From positions 186,001 to 250,000 of the forward strand of contig NZ_JACIJF010000002.1 of the NCBI RefSeq assembly GCF_014199255.1: a stretch of DNA of 64,000 nt, read 5' to 3'. Below the pieces are notes generated by a model, which was not told the DNA's origin, made no database searches, and was given only the letters and a program-made list of their open reading frames with translations. The stretch comes from Sphingomonas xinjiangensis. Its GTDB lineage: Bacteria; Pseudomonadota; Alphaproteobacteria; Sphingomonadales; Sphingomonadaceae. How positions within the stretch are numbered: the stretch's first letter is position 1; every line of letters starts with the position of its first letter. This document shows, in pieces, positions 52,541 to 60,106 of the stretch. The translations under genes and the position numbers were made by a program.

Positions 52541-53933
52541 ATCCTACGACCTTATCGTCCTCGGCTCGGGCCCCGGCGGCTATGTCGCCGCGATCCGCGC
52601 CGCGCAGCTCGGGCTCAAGACCGCAATCGTCGAGCGCGAGAATCTGGGCGGCATCTGCCTCAACTGGGGCTGCATCCCTACCAAGGCGCTGCTCCGCTCG
52701 GCCGAGATCTTCCACTATATGCAGCATGCCAAGGATTACGGCCTGGTCGCCGATGGCATCAGCGCGGATATCGCCGCAGTGGTGAAGCGCTCGCGCGGCG
52801 TCGCGAAGCAGCTCAATCAGGGCGTCACGCACCTGATGAAGAAGAACAAGATCGCCGTTCACATGGGCACCGGCAAGCTGACCGGTAAAGGCAAGCTGAC
52901 TGTCACCGCCGCCGATGGAAAGACCACCGAACTGGCCGCGAAGAACATCATCGTCGCCACCGGCGCGCGCGCCCGCGACCTTCCCCACCTGCCCGGCGAC
53001 GGCAAGCGCGTCTGGACCTATCGGCACGCGATGACTCCGGCGGAGATGCCGACCAAGCTGCTGGTCATCGGCTCGGGCGCGATCGGCATCGAATTCGCCA
53101 GCTTCTACAACGACATGGGGTCCGACGTGACCGTGGTCGAGATGATGGACCGCATCGTGCCCGTCGAGGATGCCGACGTTTCCACCTTCCTGGAAAAGTC
53201 GCTCAAGAAGCAGGGCATGACCATCCTGACCAAGGCCGCGGTCGAAAAGATCGAGGCCAATGACGCCGGCGTGAAGGCGACGATCAAGGACAAGGATGGC
53301 AAGCTCATCCAGGGCGACTACAGCCATGTCATCGTCGCGATCGGCATCGTCCCCAACACGGCCGATATCGGCCTGAAGGAACTCGGCGTCGCGATGGACG
53401 ACCGTGGCTTCCTCAAGACCGATGCCACCTGCAAGACCAATGTCGACGGGCTGTACGCGATCGGCGACATCACCGCTCCGCCCTGGCTCGCGCACAAGGC
53501 GAGCCATGAGGGCGTGATCGCGGTCGAGGCCATCAATGGCGGCCACCCGCATGCCATGGACCCGCGCAACATCCCGGGCTGCACCTATTGCCACCCGCAG
53601 ATCGCCAGCGTGGGCCTGACCGAAGCCAAGGCCAAGGAAGCCGGCTACGACGTCAAGGTCGGCAACTTCCCGTTCATCGGCAATGGCAAGGCCATCGCAC
53701 TGGGTGAGGCCGAAGGCTTCATCAAGACCGTGTTCGACGCCAAGACCGGCGAGCTGCTGGGCGCGCACATGATCGGCGCCGAAGTCACCGAGCTGATCCA
53801 GGGCTACACCATCGGTAAGACGCTTGAGACCACTGAGGCCGAGCTGATGGAAACCGTCTTCCCGCACCCCACGCTCAGCGAAATGATGCACGAAAGCGTG
53901 CTCGGCGCTTACGGCAAGGCGCTGCACATCTAA
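52533..53933 (+). CDS. lpdA: Dihydrolipoamide dehydrogenase (E3)
   Basis: E3 reoxidises dihydrolipoamide in 2-oxoacid dehydrogenase complexes. The 466-residue flavoprotein has the FAD motif LIVLGSGPGGYVAAIRAAQL, the redox disulfide Cys42/Cys47 in GGICLNWGCIPTKALLR, the NAD motif LLVIGSGAIGIEFASFYN, YAIGDITAPPWLAHKAS, and the C-terminal HPTLSEMMHESV with the catalytic His. A GTG start at 52533 follows AAGGA. It belongs with pdhC, separated by three small genes. Confidence 0.96.
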   Translation: MAESYDLIVLGSGPGGYVAAIRAAQLGLKTAIVERENLGGICLNWGCIPTKALLRSAEIFHYMQHAKDYGLVADGISADIAAVVKRSRGVAKQLNQGVTHLMKKNKIAVHMGTGKLTGKGKLTVTAADGKTTELAAKNIIVATGARARDLPHLPGDGKRVWTYRHAMTPAEMPTKLLVIGSGAIGIEFASFYNDMGSDVTVVEMMDRIVPVEDADVSTFLEKSLKKQGMTILTKAAVEKIEANDAGVKATIKDKDGKLIQGDYSHVIVAIGIVPNTADIGLKELGVAMDDRGFLKTDATCKTNVDGLYAIGDITAPPWLAHKASHEGVIAVEAINGGHPHAMDPRNIPGCTYCHPQIASVGLTEAKAKEAGYDVKVGNFPFIGNGKAIALGEAEGFIKTVFDAKTGELLGAHMIGAEVTELIQGYTIGKTLETTEAELMETVFPHPTLSEMMHESVLGAYGKALHI

Positions 53934-53943
53934 GGCCAAGTCT

Positions 53944-53971
53944 CCGTGGCTCCGGACCACCGGGGCCACGG
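53944..53971 (+). terminator. Hairpin after lpdA
   Basis: CCGTGGC-tCCGG-acca-CCGG-gGCCACGG forms a stem of 11 pairs with one bulged base on each side, 11 nt after the lpdA stop. It is followed by accgccttt rather than a strong U-run. A probable terminator or 3'-end stabiliser. Confidence 0.55.
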
Positions 53972-53986
53972 ACCGCCTTTCCCGCC

Positions 53987-54335
53987 ATGTCGGTTGACCT
54001 GCGCATGAGCGACGATCCCGAACAAAGCTATCGCGACTTTCCCCAGGTGGTGAACCTCGCCCCCGCAGAGCGCGAACGCTGGCTGGGGACGCAGGAAAGC
54101 CGCTCGGTCGGCATCACCCATGACGGCGGCAGCGAAAGCGTCGGCCATCACACTCCGGCGAGCACAGCGCGGAGATTCTGCGCACAAAGAAAGCGCGACG
54201 CCGATTACGCCCATATGGCCAAAGTCGTTGGCTATGTGCACCGGCATCTAGCACAAGGCCCAGAGCACAAGGCCGACATTCCGGATACTCGTTAACGAAC
54301 TGGGGCCACGATCCGCTGAGGGACTGAGATTCGCT
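53987..54335 (+). pseudogene. DUF3140 gene with several frame-changing indels
   Basis: The frame 53987-54295 (102 codons) matches DUF3140 at the start (FPQVVNLAPAERERWLGTQE, SRSVGITHDGGSESVGHH) and again at ADYAHMAKVVGYVHRHLAQG. The middle (TPASTARRFCAQRKRD) is out of frame: the -1 frame of the same bases reads HSGEHSAEILRTKKA, the expected family sequence. The usual ending with NWGHDP appears in another frame (TNWGHDPL, about 54296-54319) after the TAA. A 2-base insertion, a compensating loss and a 3' deletion would explain this. A short functional product cannot be excluded. Confidence 0.6.
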
Positions 54336-54360
54336 CGCGCCGCCCGGGAGCGGAAGCGCC

Positions 54361-55293
54361 TCACCGCCGCGTGAGGATCGCTCCCACCACGGCGATCCGC
54401 TCGATCTCCGCATAAGGCGGCTGGTCGAGCTCTTCGCCGAACACGTCCGGATCAAGCTCGCGATAGCTGAAGTCGAGCCCATGCGCGGCCGCCAGCCCCG
54501 CCAGCGCGTCGCGCAGCACGTCCTCGCCCGCAGCAATCGCGCTGCCGGTATAAAGCACCACCCGGCCCCCCGGCGCGAGCTTCTCCACGGCCATGCGCGT
54601 CATTTCGAACGACACCTTGCCGCCGCGCATTTCGCCCCCGTCGCGATACGCGCGGCTGCCTGCGTCCATGATATAGGGCGGGTTTGCCAGCGCTACGTCG
54701 ATCGAGCCCTCCACACCGCTCAGGTCATCTCCCTCGACACACTGCACCGCCACGCCCGCGGCGGCGGCGTTGATGCGCGCAAGGCGCAGCGCCTTGGGAT
54801 TGATGTCGGTCAGGACCACCGAAGCACCGGGGCACAGCCTTGCCGCGACGATGCCGCCGACCCCGCTTCCCGTGCCGATGTCGACGATCCGCGCACCAGG
54901 CGGACAGTGCCGCGCCAGCTCCGCCTCGATCAGATCGCCGAAGCGGTAGCTGTCCGGCCCGAAGAACACCGCGTCCTCTTCCTCGGTCGGATAGGCCGAA
55001 TGCAGGAACAGCTCCCCCTTCAGCCACGACACCCGCACCGCACTGCGCACCAGCCCTTGGCCGGCATCCTCCATTGCACCCGCCGCCTCCAGCAGCGCCA
55101 GCAGATCGCCATCGAGCAGCCCGCGCTCGAACGGCAAGCTCCACCCGAAAATATCAGCCAGGTCCCGCGCCCGATCGCGCCCGGGCCGCGCCACCACGCG
55201 CGCGTGCGTCGCGGGCGTCGGCGTGACGAAATGATAGCCGCGCGTCCGCAGCGTTTCCAACAAGCGCAGCAGCGCGGCATCGGCGTCGTTCAT
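54361..55293 (-). CDS. SAM-dependent methyltransferase with NPPY motif
   Basis: The 310-residue protein starts MNDADAALLRLLETLRTRGY. A helical N-terminal domain precedes a class I methyltransferase with motif I RIVDIGTGSGVGGIVAARLC (about residues 145-165), the acidic VVLTDINPKALRLARINAAA and motif IV VALANPPYIMD. NPPY enzymes modify planar amino groups, such as glutamine in release factors (PrmC) or exocyclic amines in rRNA. The N-terminal region differs from PrmC, so the target is open. Confidence 0.85.
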   Translation of the reverse strand: MNDADAALLRLLETLRTRGYHFVTPTPATHARVVARPGRDRARDLADIFGWSLPFERGLLDGDLLALLEAAGAMEDAGQGLVRSAVRVSWLKGELFLHSAYPTEEEDAVFFGPDSYRFGDLIEAELARHCPPGARIVDIGTGSGVGGIVAARLCPGASVVLTDINPKALRLARINAAAAGVAVQCVEGDDLSGVEGSIDVALANPPYIMDAGSRAYRDGGEMRGGKVSFEMTRMAVEKLAPGGRVVLYTGSAIAAGEDVLRDALAGLAAAHGLDFSYRELDPDVFGEELDQPPYAEIERIAVVGAILTRR

Positions 55294-55354
55294 ACGCCCC
55301 ATGGGCCCCAAAAGCCGCCGCATGTCAAAGCGTTGTTCGCGCGCATCGCCAAAC

Positions 55355-55394
55355 AAAAAGGCCCGCCAAGCTATTGCCTGGCGAGCCTTTTTCG
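55355..55394 (-). terminator. Bidirectional terminator downstream of tRNA-Val
   Basis: AAAAAGGCccGCCA, loop agctattgcc, TGGCgaGCCTTTTT: a GC stem flanked by A- and T-runs on both sides. On the minus strand it closes the tRNA-Val transcript before the methyltransferase gene. Confidence 0.8.
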
Positions 55395-55396
55395 CG

Positions 55397-55471
55397 TGGT
55401 GGGCGTGGCAAGGATTGAACTTGCGACCCCTGCGATGTCAACACAGTGCTCTACCACTGAGCTACACGCCC
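55397..55471 (-). tRNA. tRNA-Val (anticodon GAC)
   Basis: The minus strand folds as a full cloverleaf: acceptor GGGCGTG/CACGCCC, D-arm GCTC-AGTGGTA-GAGC, anticodon arm CTGTG-TTGACAT-CGCAG with anticodon GAC, variable loop GGGTC, T-arm GCAAG-TTCAATC-CTTGC, and an encoded ACCA end at 55397-55400. It decodes GUC and GUU. Confidence 0.97.
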
Positions 55472-55534
55472 CCCGGGGAGACGGCGCTTTAGCGGCGGTT
55501 ATCGGGCCGCGCAAGCACCTCTTGTTCAAAAAGT

Positions 55535-55909
55535 TCAGCTCAGGCCGACATTCTCGGTTTCAAACATGCGGGCCACTTCCAGCACCAGGTCGCGCAGGTG
55601 GAACGGCTTGGAGAGCACGCGTGCCTGGGGCACCTGCTTGCCGGCCTTCAGCGTCACCGCGGCGAAGCCGGTGATGAACATCACGCGCATGTCGGGCGCG
55701 ATCTCGGCGGCGCGCTGGGCAAGCTCGATGCCGTCCATTTCGGGCATGACGATGTCGCTCAGCAGCAAATCGAATCGTTCGCTCTCGATCAGCGGCAGCG
55801 CGGCGGTGCCGCGGTCCACCGCAGTAACGGCATAGCCCGACCGTTCGAGCGCGCGGGCTAGGTATTCCCGCATCACGCGGTCATCCTCAGCCAGCAAAAT
55901 CCGGATCAT
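55535..55909 (-). CDS. cpdR: Single-domain response regulator CpdR
   Basis: In Caulobacter, unphosphorylated CpdR primes ClpXP for degradation of cell-cycle substrates. The 124-residue product (MIRILLAEDDRVMREYLARA) is a lone receiver domain with Asp52 in LLLSDIVMPEMDGIELAQRA, MFITGFAAVTLKAG and the KPFHLRDLV lysine. The LERSGYAVTAVDRGTAALPL segment is typical of CpdR. It ends in a short tail (FETENVGLS). A longer frame to 55987 is not family-like. With ctrA 25 kb away it completes part of the CtrA control circuit. Confidence 0.9.
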   Translation of the reverse strand: MIRILLAEDDRVMREYLARALERSGYAVTAVDRGTAALPLIESERFDLLLSDIVMPEMDGIELAQRAAEIAPDMRVMFITGFAAVTLKAGKQVPQARVLSKPFHLRDLVLEVARMFETENVGLS

Positions 55910-56022
55910 CGTCGCTCCCCAAGGTGTGGGCGATGTCTTATGCGTCAATGCCTTAAGAATTTCCAGCCGGTGATCGCGGCGGCCCATTGCCTGCGCGGCG
56001 GCACGTGCTTAGGCAGGGGTGA

Positions 56023-56868
56023 GTGACGTCGCCGCCCTCCTTCACGCGCCACGGGCCGCTTGTGCCGTCAAGCCCGCTCGTACTTGCGGTGCCGCATGCC
56101 GGCCGCGACTATCCCCAGGCGCTGCAATCCGCGATCCGCGTTCCGGTTGCCGCGCTCAAGACCCTGGAGGATCGCTGTGCCGACGCGCTGGCGCTGGAAG
56201 CCTGGCGGGGCGAGACCTTGTTCATCGCCCACCGTGCGCGCGCCTGGATCGACTTGAACCGCAGTGAGCAGGATCGCGATCCCAAGGTTGAGGATGGCGC
56301 CGGACCAGCCGGCGCCCCCTTATCCGACAAGCTGCGCAGCGGGCTCGGTCTGGTCCCGCGCCGCGTCGGCAACAGCGGCGATATCTGGAATCGCCGGTTG
56401 TCCTCCGGCGAAGTCGCGTCACGCATCGACGAGGATCACCGGCCGTATCACACCGCGCTCGACCACGCGCTGGAAACGGCCCACGCCCGCTATGGTATCG
56501 CCATTCTGGTGGACATCCACTCCATGCCGCCCCTGCGGTCCTCGGGGGAGCCGCCGCGCCTCGTGATCGGCGACCGGTTCGGGAAGGCGGCCGCGGCGCG
56601 GTTCACCGGTCGCATCGAAGAGGCGGCACGCGGGCTCGGCGTGCCTGTTGCCATCAACACGCCCTATGCCGGGGCCCACACGCTCGAGCGGCATGGCCGG
56701 CCCTCCGGCAACATCCATGGCGTCCAGCTGGAATTCGACCGCAGCTTCTATCTGGACGCTACCCTGGACCGACCCGGGCCCGGCTTCGCCGCCGCCGCGC
56801 GGCTGCTCCGGGCCATCCTCGACGCGCTGCTCGACGAAGCCCTCCCGAACGCGATGGCAGCCGAATAA
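56023..56868 (+). CDS. N-formylglutamate amidohydrolase family protein
   Basis: The 281-residue zinc hydrolase has LVLAVPHAGRDYP near residue 20, ARAWIDLNRSEQDRDP near 80, HRPYHTALDHALE, ILVDIHSMPPLR and the late NTPYAGAHTLERHGRP plus VQLEFDRSFY, all in the order of the family (HutG/N-formylglutamate deformylase or related). Start GTG 56023. Substrate could be N-formylglutamate from histidine breakdown; no other hut genes are present, so the role is uncertain. Confidence 0.87.
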   Translation: MTSPPSFTRHGPLVPSSPLVLAVPHAGRDYPQALQSAIRVPVAALKTLEDRCADALALEAWRGETLFIAHRARAWIDLNRSEQDRDPKVEDGAGPAGAPLSDKLRSGLGLVPRRVGNSGDIWNRRLSSGEVASRIDEDHRPYHTALDHALETAHARYGIAILVDIHSMPPLRSSGEPPRLVIGDRFGKAAAARFTGRIEEAARGLGVPVAINTPYAGAHTLERHGRPSGNIHGVQLEFDRSFYLDATLDRPGPGFAAAARLLRAILDALLDEALPNAMAAE

Positions 56869-56972
56869 AAAACCACCCCGCGGTTACCCGCGAGGTGGCC
56901 AAGGTTCAGGGAGGAGACACGCCCGAGGGCGTGTCGCACGGCACCGCGAAAGGGGGGACACGACGCCGTACA
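56866..56972 (-). ncRNA. Probable trans-acting small RNA with CU-rich loops
   Basis: On the minus strand a promoter TTGAAC (57001-57006), 16-nt spacer, TATATT (56979-56984) lies about 100 nt before a Rho-independent terminator (hairpin 56873-56898, then TTTTTTATT). The transcript would be about 107 nt. It contains runs of C (CCCCCC), a perfect GACACGCCC/GGGCGTGTC hairpin and an exposed TCTCCTCCC next to it. Anti-Shine-Dalgarno CCUCC loops are typical of alphaproteobacterial regulatory RNAs such as the alpha-r14 group. No protein frame is present. Confidence 0.65.
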
Positions 56973-56978
56973 AATGAG

Positions 56979-57006
56979 AATATAGTCGAGCGTTTGTTTG
57001 GTTCAA
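56979..57006 (-). promoter_or_regulatory. Promoter of the small RNA
   Basis: TTGAAC (-35) and TATATT (-10) separated by 16 nt on the minus strand, an unusually good match to the vegetative sigma factor consensus for this GC-rich genome. No protein-coding gene starts downstream, which is why a small RNA is proposed. Confidence 0.65.
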
Positions 57007-57072
57007 GGGCTGCGCGCAAACTGCGAGCAGCCGTGCCTCCGCAGCGATCAAACGCTTTCTCGCTTATGAAAA

Positions 57073-57098
57073 CGGCGGCCACCAAGGTGACCGCCGCC
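57073..57098 (-). terminator. Terminator of sapC
   Basis: GGCGGC-caccaaggtga-cc-GCCGCC type hairpin (GGCGGTCACC/GGTGGCCGCC on the minus strand) followed by GTTTTC. It also has CTCTCTTTT on the other side and may act in both directions. It separates sapC transcription from the small RNA promoter. Confidence 0.6.
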
Positions 57099-57142
57099 TC
57101 TCTTTTCACCGGCTGAGTGGATCGCTCAGCGAACCGGAGGCA

Positions 57143-57922
57143 TCACATCGGCGCGACGAGCTGCGGCTGCGGCACCTTGCCCATGCGCATCTGGCGGCCA
57201 AAGATGTCGCGCATCTGCGACAGTGAGAACAGGTGCGCATAGATCAGCGGCAGCATCCCGTTCTGCACAATCTTGCGCAGCTGGTCGCCCCGCAGCTCGT
57301 TGAGCTTGGCCTCGTCCACCATCAGGAAGCCGCGATAGATGAACGGCTGAGCGGCGCCTTCCGGCTGGATCGTCACTTCACCGTCCATCAGCAGACCCAT
57401 GTCCTTCAGGTCCTTCATGAACATCGACGTGCGGGCGCCGGCCTGCTCGAACTGCTCGTTGAATTGAAGGATACCCTTGGTGAAGTCGCTCGGCTGGCCG
57501 TCGACGAACAGCGGCTCGCCATCTTCGAACTGGCCGATCGTGTCGGCGGTCGGATCAAAGCACAGCGACAGCTCGTCCGATTCCGGACGCAGCCGCGCCA
57601 ACAGATAGGGATAGCGGCGGATATAGGCCGGCACGTAGAAGTTGGGGTCGATCAGCTTGCCGGTTTCATCGAAAAAGGTATTCACCCCTTCGTTCAGGCC
57701 CATCAGCGCCAGCGGAACGGGATCGTCGCCGACCGAAAACACGATCGGCATGTAACGCTGCACCAGCGGGAATTCCTCGACAGTGACGGGCACGGCGTGC
57801 TGCTCCGCCAGGAACTTCGCAGTGTCGGCGACGCGAACGCGATAGTCGCCATGAACCTGGCTCGAAAGCGGCTCGAGCTGATTGTAAAACAAAGGAAGCT
57901 GCTGCTGCGGCGCCGTGGCCAT
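57143..57922 (-). CDS. SapC family protein
   Basis: The 259-residue product (MATAPQQQLPLFYNQLEPLS) matches the SapC/S-layer-related family in sphingomonads and Caulobacterales: HAVPVTVEEFPLVQRYMPIV, LMGLNEGVNTFFDETGKLID, YVPAYIRRYPYLLARL and a C-terminal YRGFLMVDEAKLNEL. The name comes from an S-layer-related gene, but the biochemical role is not established. No signal peptide is present. Start at ATG 57922 rather than 57994. Confidence 0.85.
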   Translation of the reverse strand: MATAPQQQLPLFYNQLEPLSSQVHGDYRVRVADTAKFLAEQHAVPVTVEEFPLVQRYMPIVFSVGDDPVPLALMGLNEGVNTFFDETGKLIDPNFYVPAYIRRYPYLLARLRPESDELSLCFDPTADTIGQFEDGEPLFVDGQPSDFTKGILQFNEQFEQAGARTSMFMKDLKDMGLLMDGEVTIQPEGAAQPFIYRGFLMVDEAKLNELRGDQLRKIVQNGMLPLIYAHLFSLSQMRDIFGRQMRMGKVPQPQLVAPM

Positions 57923-57968
57923 CCGAATCTCCTGAAACTTGCAACCGTCTAAAAGGTTGCGTGGCGGT

Positions 57969-59417
57969 CTATGACCTGTCCAATCGGCGCGCAAGCGTCA
58001 CCAGCTTGCCTGGATTGAGAAGCACGGCCGGGTCCAGCGCGCGCTTGATCGCGCGTAGGGTGGCGACGCGCGACGCCGGCCCAAGCCGCTCCAATTCGTC
58101 CCGCTTCATCTGACCGATCCCGTGCTCTGCAGAGATGGAGCCCCCCGCCTGAACGACCAGGTCGTGCACCGCACGCGTGATCGCCGGGGCCTCGCTGGCA
58201 TACCAGTGCCCGCGATCTGCGGCGACGGGCGCGCGCACGTGGAAATGGACATTCCCGTCACCCAGATGGCCGTACGCCACTGCCTGCGTTCCCGCGAACC
58301 GCGCCTCGATCGCCGCCCCGGCCTCGCGCATGAAGCGCGGCATCGCATCCACCGGCGCCGATATGTCGTGCTGCACGGCCGCGCCCCGGGCACGCTCGGA
58401 TTCGGATATTCCATGGCGGATGCGCCAGAATGCCTCGGCCTGCGCCTCGCTGGCCGATACCACCGCGTCGCCTACCAACCCCGCCTCCAGCGGCTGGCGC
58501 AACAGGTCCGCCAGCAGGTCTTCCGGGGCTCGGTCACCGGCATCGGTCGCCACCGCTTCGATCAGCACATGCCAGCGGTGCTTGGCATCCACTGGCGCGC
58601 GGGTGCCCGGAATATGCGCAAGGACGCTCGCCAGCGCTTCGGCGGGCATGATCTCGAAACTTTCGACTGCGTCGGTCTGCCGCTCTATCCGCCGCAACAG
58701 AGAAAGCGCCTGGTCGGGGCTTTCCATCGCCGCCCACGCGACTGCTCTCGTCGCTACTGCCGGCACCAGGCGCAGGGTCGCCGCCGTGATGACGCCCAGC
58801 GTTCCCTCGGCACCGATCAGCAACTGGTTCAGATCATAACCACGATTGTCTTTTTTCAGCGCCGACAGTCCGTCATGCACCGAACCATCGGGCAGCACTG
58901 CCTCCACCCCCGCGACCAGCGCGCGCATCGTTCCCCACCGCAGCACCTGCGTGCCCCCCGCATTGGTGGAAGCCAGCCCGCCAATGGTCGCGCTGCCGCG
59001 CGATCCCAGATCAAGCGGAAACCGGCGCCCGATGGCGCCAGCCGCGTCGTGAAAGTCCGCCAGGATGACGCCGGCCTCGGCGATCGCCAGGCTGTCTTCG
59101 GGCGAGATCGACCGGATGCGGTTCATGCGCCGCAATGACAGGATGACTGCACTGCCGTCGGCCGGCGGCGTTGCACCGCCCACCATGCTGGTATTGCCGC
59201 CCTGCGGTACCAACGGCACGGCAAAGGCGCCGGCCTGCGCTAACACTGCCTGCACTTCCTCAAGCGAACTGGGCGACAGCATCGCGGGCGTCGCACCCTG
59301 GAAGCGGCCCCGCCAATCGGCCAGCCAGGGCGCCAGCATTTGCGGGTCGGTTTCGGCGATGCCGGCGCCAAACCGCGCGCGTAGGGAGTCGACAAGCTGA
59401 TGCTGGCTCGGGTTCAT
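57969..59417 (-). CDS. FAD-linked oxidase (D-2-hydroxyacid dehydrogenase type)
   Basis: The 482-residue product starts MNPSQHQLVDSLRARFGAGI. It has the PCMH FAD-binding domain (VPLVPQGGNTSMVGGATPPA, RRFPLDLGSRGSATIGGLAS, GEAEGTLGV-like LLIGAEGTLGVITAATLRLV) and the C-terminal FAD-oxidase domain with YGHLGDGNVHFHVRAP and SAEHGIGQMKRDEL. This is the D-lactate / D-2-hydroxyglutarate dehydrogenase layout. Its frame extends upstream to 59759, opposite the next gene, without a plausible start. Confidence 0.9.
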   Translation of the reverse strand: MNPSQHQLVDSLRARFGAGIAETDPQMLAPWLADWRGRFQGATPAMLSPSSLEEVQAVLAQAGAFAVPLVPQGGNTSMVGGATPPADGSAVILSLRRMNRIRSISPEDSLAIAEAGVILADFHDAAGAIGRRFPLDLGSRGSATIGGLASTNAGGTQVLRWGTMRALVAGVEAVLPDGSVHDGLSALKKDNRGYDLNQLLIGAEGTLGVITAATLRLVPAVATRAVAWAAMESPDQALSLLRRIERQTDAVESFEIMPAEALASVLAHIPGTRAPVDAKHRWHVLIEAVATDAGDRAPEDLLADLLRQPLEAGLVGDAVVSASEAQAEAFWRIRHGISESERARGAAVQHDISAPVDAMPRFMREAGAAIEARFAGTQAVAYGHLGDGNVHFHVRAPVAADRGHWYASEAPAITRAVHDLVVQAGGSISAEHGIGQMKRDELERLGPASRVATLRAIKRALDPAVLLNPGKLVTLARRLDRS

Positions 59418-59487
59418 GGCTGCGGCGCTAGCATCGCCTCCGCAGTTCATCCACTGTTCAACACTCGGGAATAGAAACGGTCCTCGC

Positions 59488-59940
59488 ATGCTGAACCCGA
59501 TCATCGTCGCCTCCGGATTGCTGCTGTTGTTCGCGCCCTCGGCCCAGCCGATGGGTTCCCCTTGGGATATGGCGGCGCATGCCTTGCAACAGCGTGCCAC
59601 CGTGCATGTGCCGCGCGTGACCGTTACCACGACCACCATCATCCTGCGCGAGCCCCGGCCCACGCCGCTGCTGGAGAAAAAGGCGGGCAAGTGCGTGAAG
59701 GTGGAAAAGCTCGCCGGCTTCACCGTGAACCGATTCGACAGCGTTGACTTGCTGCTCAAGGATGGCGGCCAGCTGCGCGCGCGTCTGGGCGCACGCTGCC
59801 CTGCCCTGGGCTTCTATTCGGGATTCTACGTCAAACCCAATCCCGACAAGAAGATATGCGCCGGGCGCGACGCCTTCCGCTCGCGCACGGGCCGCTCGTG
59901 CGGCATCCAGTCTTTCGCCAAGCTCGTCGCGTCCGACTGA
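59488..59940 (+). CDS. Secreted hypothetical protein
   Basis: The 150-residue product starts with a signal-like hydrophobic stretch (MLNPIIVASGLLLLFAPSAQ) and contains four Cys (GKCVKVEKLAG, ARCPALGFYSG, DKKICAGRDAF, GRSCGIQSF) that could form disulfides in the periplasm. The sequence FTVNRFDSVDLLLKDGGQLR near residue 90 looks like a small beta barrel. Unknown function; similar small proteins occur widely in sphingomonads by my recollection. Confidence 0.65.
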   Translation: MLNPIIVASGLLLLFAPSAQPMGSPWDMAAHALQQRATVHVPRVTVTTTTIILREPRPTPLLEKKAGKCVKVEKLAGFTVNRFDSVDLLLKDGGQLRARLGARCPALGFYSGFYVKPNPDKKICAGRDAFRSRTGRSCGIQSFAKLVASD

Positions 59941-60106
59941 GTCCCGCCGCCGGAGCGAAACGCGGCGTCGGTGGAGCGCTTCGCCCCCGATCTTCTGCGC
60001 TCGCCTCGCGCTAAATCGCGCCACGCGCTTGACATTCGCGACCAAATCCGCAAGCGCGTGCAGGCTTGGTGACGTGGGCAATCGCGTCCGTTTTCCGGAT
60101 AACCGC

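Noticed and set aside
52530..53969. 479-codon minus-strand frame opposite lpdA
   Set aside because: Antisense shadow of dihydrolipoamide dehydrogenase.
55397..55471. tRNA-Val considered as an attachment site for an island
   Set aside because: No integrase, direct repeat or compositional change is seen beside it.
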